Shown here: in pieces, positions 6,371 to 6,387 of the stretch
Position numbering within the stretch: position 1 is the stretch's first letter
How the letters are laid out: each line of letters begins with the position of its first letter
Source: Fidelibacterota bacterium
GTDB lineage: Bacteria > Fidelibacterota > UBA2242
Length of the DNA: 6,387 bases
Assembly: GCA_003645845.1 (NCBI GenBank)
Contig: QNCV01000161.1
Span: forward strand, 1-6,387
Direction: 5' to 3'
Program-made: the position numbers and the translations under genes
The notes under the pieces: generated by a model
What the model was told of the DNA's origin: nothing
The model's input: only the letters and a program-made list of their open reading frames with translations
Databases searched by the model: none

Positions 6371-6387
6371 ATGGTGAAAACAATAGC
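6371..6387 (+). CDS. Start of a downstream gene (3' truncated by window edge)
   Basis: GGAG at 6365-6368 is followed by ATG at 6371 and, in the same frame, GTG at 6374, reading M-V-K-T-I-A to the window edge. The GTG has the better spacing from GGAG (five bases, against two for the ATG), so it may be the true start. Only five or six codons are visible, so no product can be proposed. The 59-base gap before it, with a possible promoter and operator, suggests a separate transcription unit on the same strand. Confidence 0.4.

Overview
The window is one stretch of tightly packed, same-strand genes from a bacterium of roughly even base composition that uses clear Shine-Dalgarno sites. Its core is a molybdenum-hydroxylase (xanthine dehydrogenase family) operon. 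The organism cannot be named from this sequence. An anaerobic or facultative bacterium is plausible: separate Mo, 2Fe-2S and FAD subunits sit with a cofactor cytidylyltransferase, as in anaerobic purine-degradation loci. This is an inference.

Layout, all on the + strand. Bases 1-482 are the 3' end of a DUF4143-type ATPase/nuclease-like gene cut by the window edge, probably unrelated to the rest. After an 18-base gap an apparent six-gene operon runs from 501 to 6311: a threonine-synthase-like PLP enzyme with an N-terminal zinc ribbon (501-1679), a MocA-like molybdopterin nucleotidyltransferase (1676-2254), the Mo-binding large subunit (2251-4350), the 2Fe-2S subunit (4340-4810), the FAD subunit (4804-5694) and a polytopic membrane protein of unknown function (5691-6311). 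Every junction inside the operon is a stop/start overlap (4, 4, 11, 7 and 4 bases), so translational coupling is likely throughout. After 6311 a 59-base gap holds a possible promoter and a perfect 7+7 inverted repeat, followed by what looks like the first codons of another gene at 6371 or 6374.

How the genes may work together: MocA would make the dinucleotide form of the molybdenum cofactor. The large subunit would use it to hydroxylate a substrate, and the counterparts of the bovine purine-binding residues Glu802, Arg880 and Glu1261 are all present. Electrons would then pass through two 2Fe-2S clusters to FAD. The PLP enzyme and the membrane protein are the unexplained partners. The first may process an amino-acid-like intermediate, and the second may move substrate or product. 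Both ideas rest on context only.

The most striking non-gene structure is a perfect 13+13 base palindrome with a 3-base loop at 5640-5668. It lies in frame inside the extreme 3' end of the FAD-subunit gene and 8 bases before the next gene's Shine-Dalgarno site. It looks like a dispersed palindromic repeat that has been absorbed into a protein tail.
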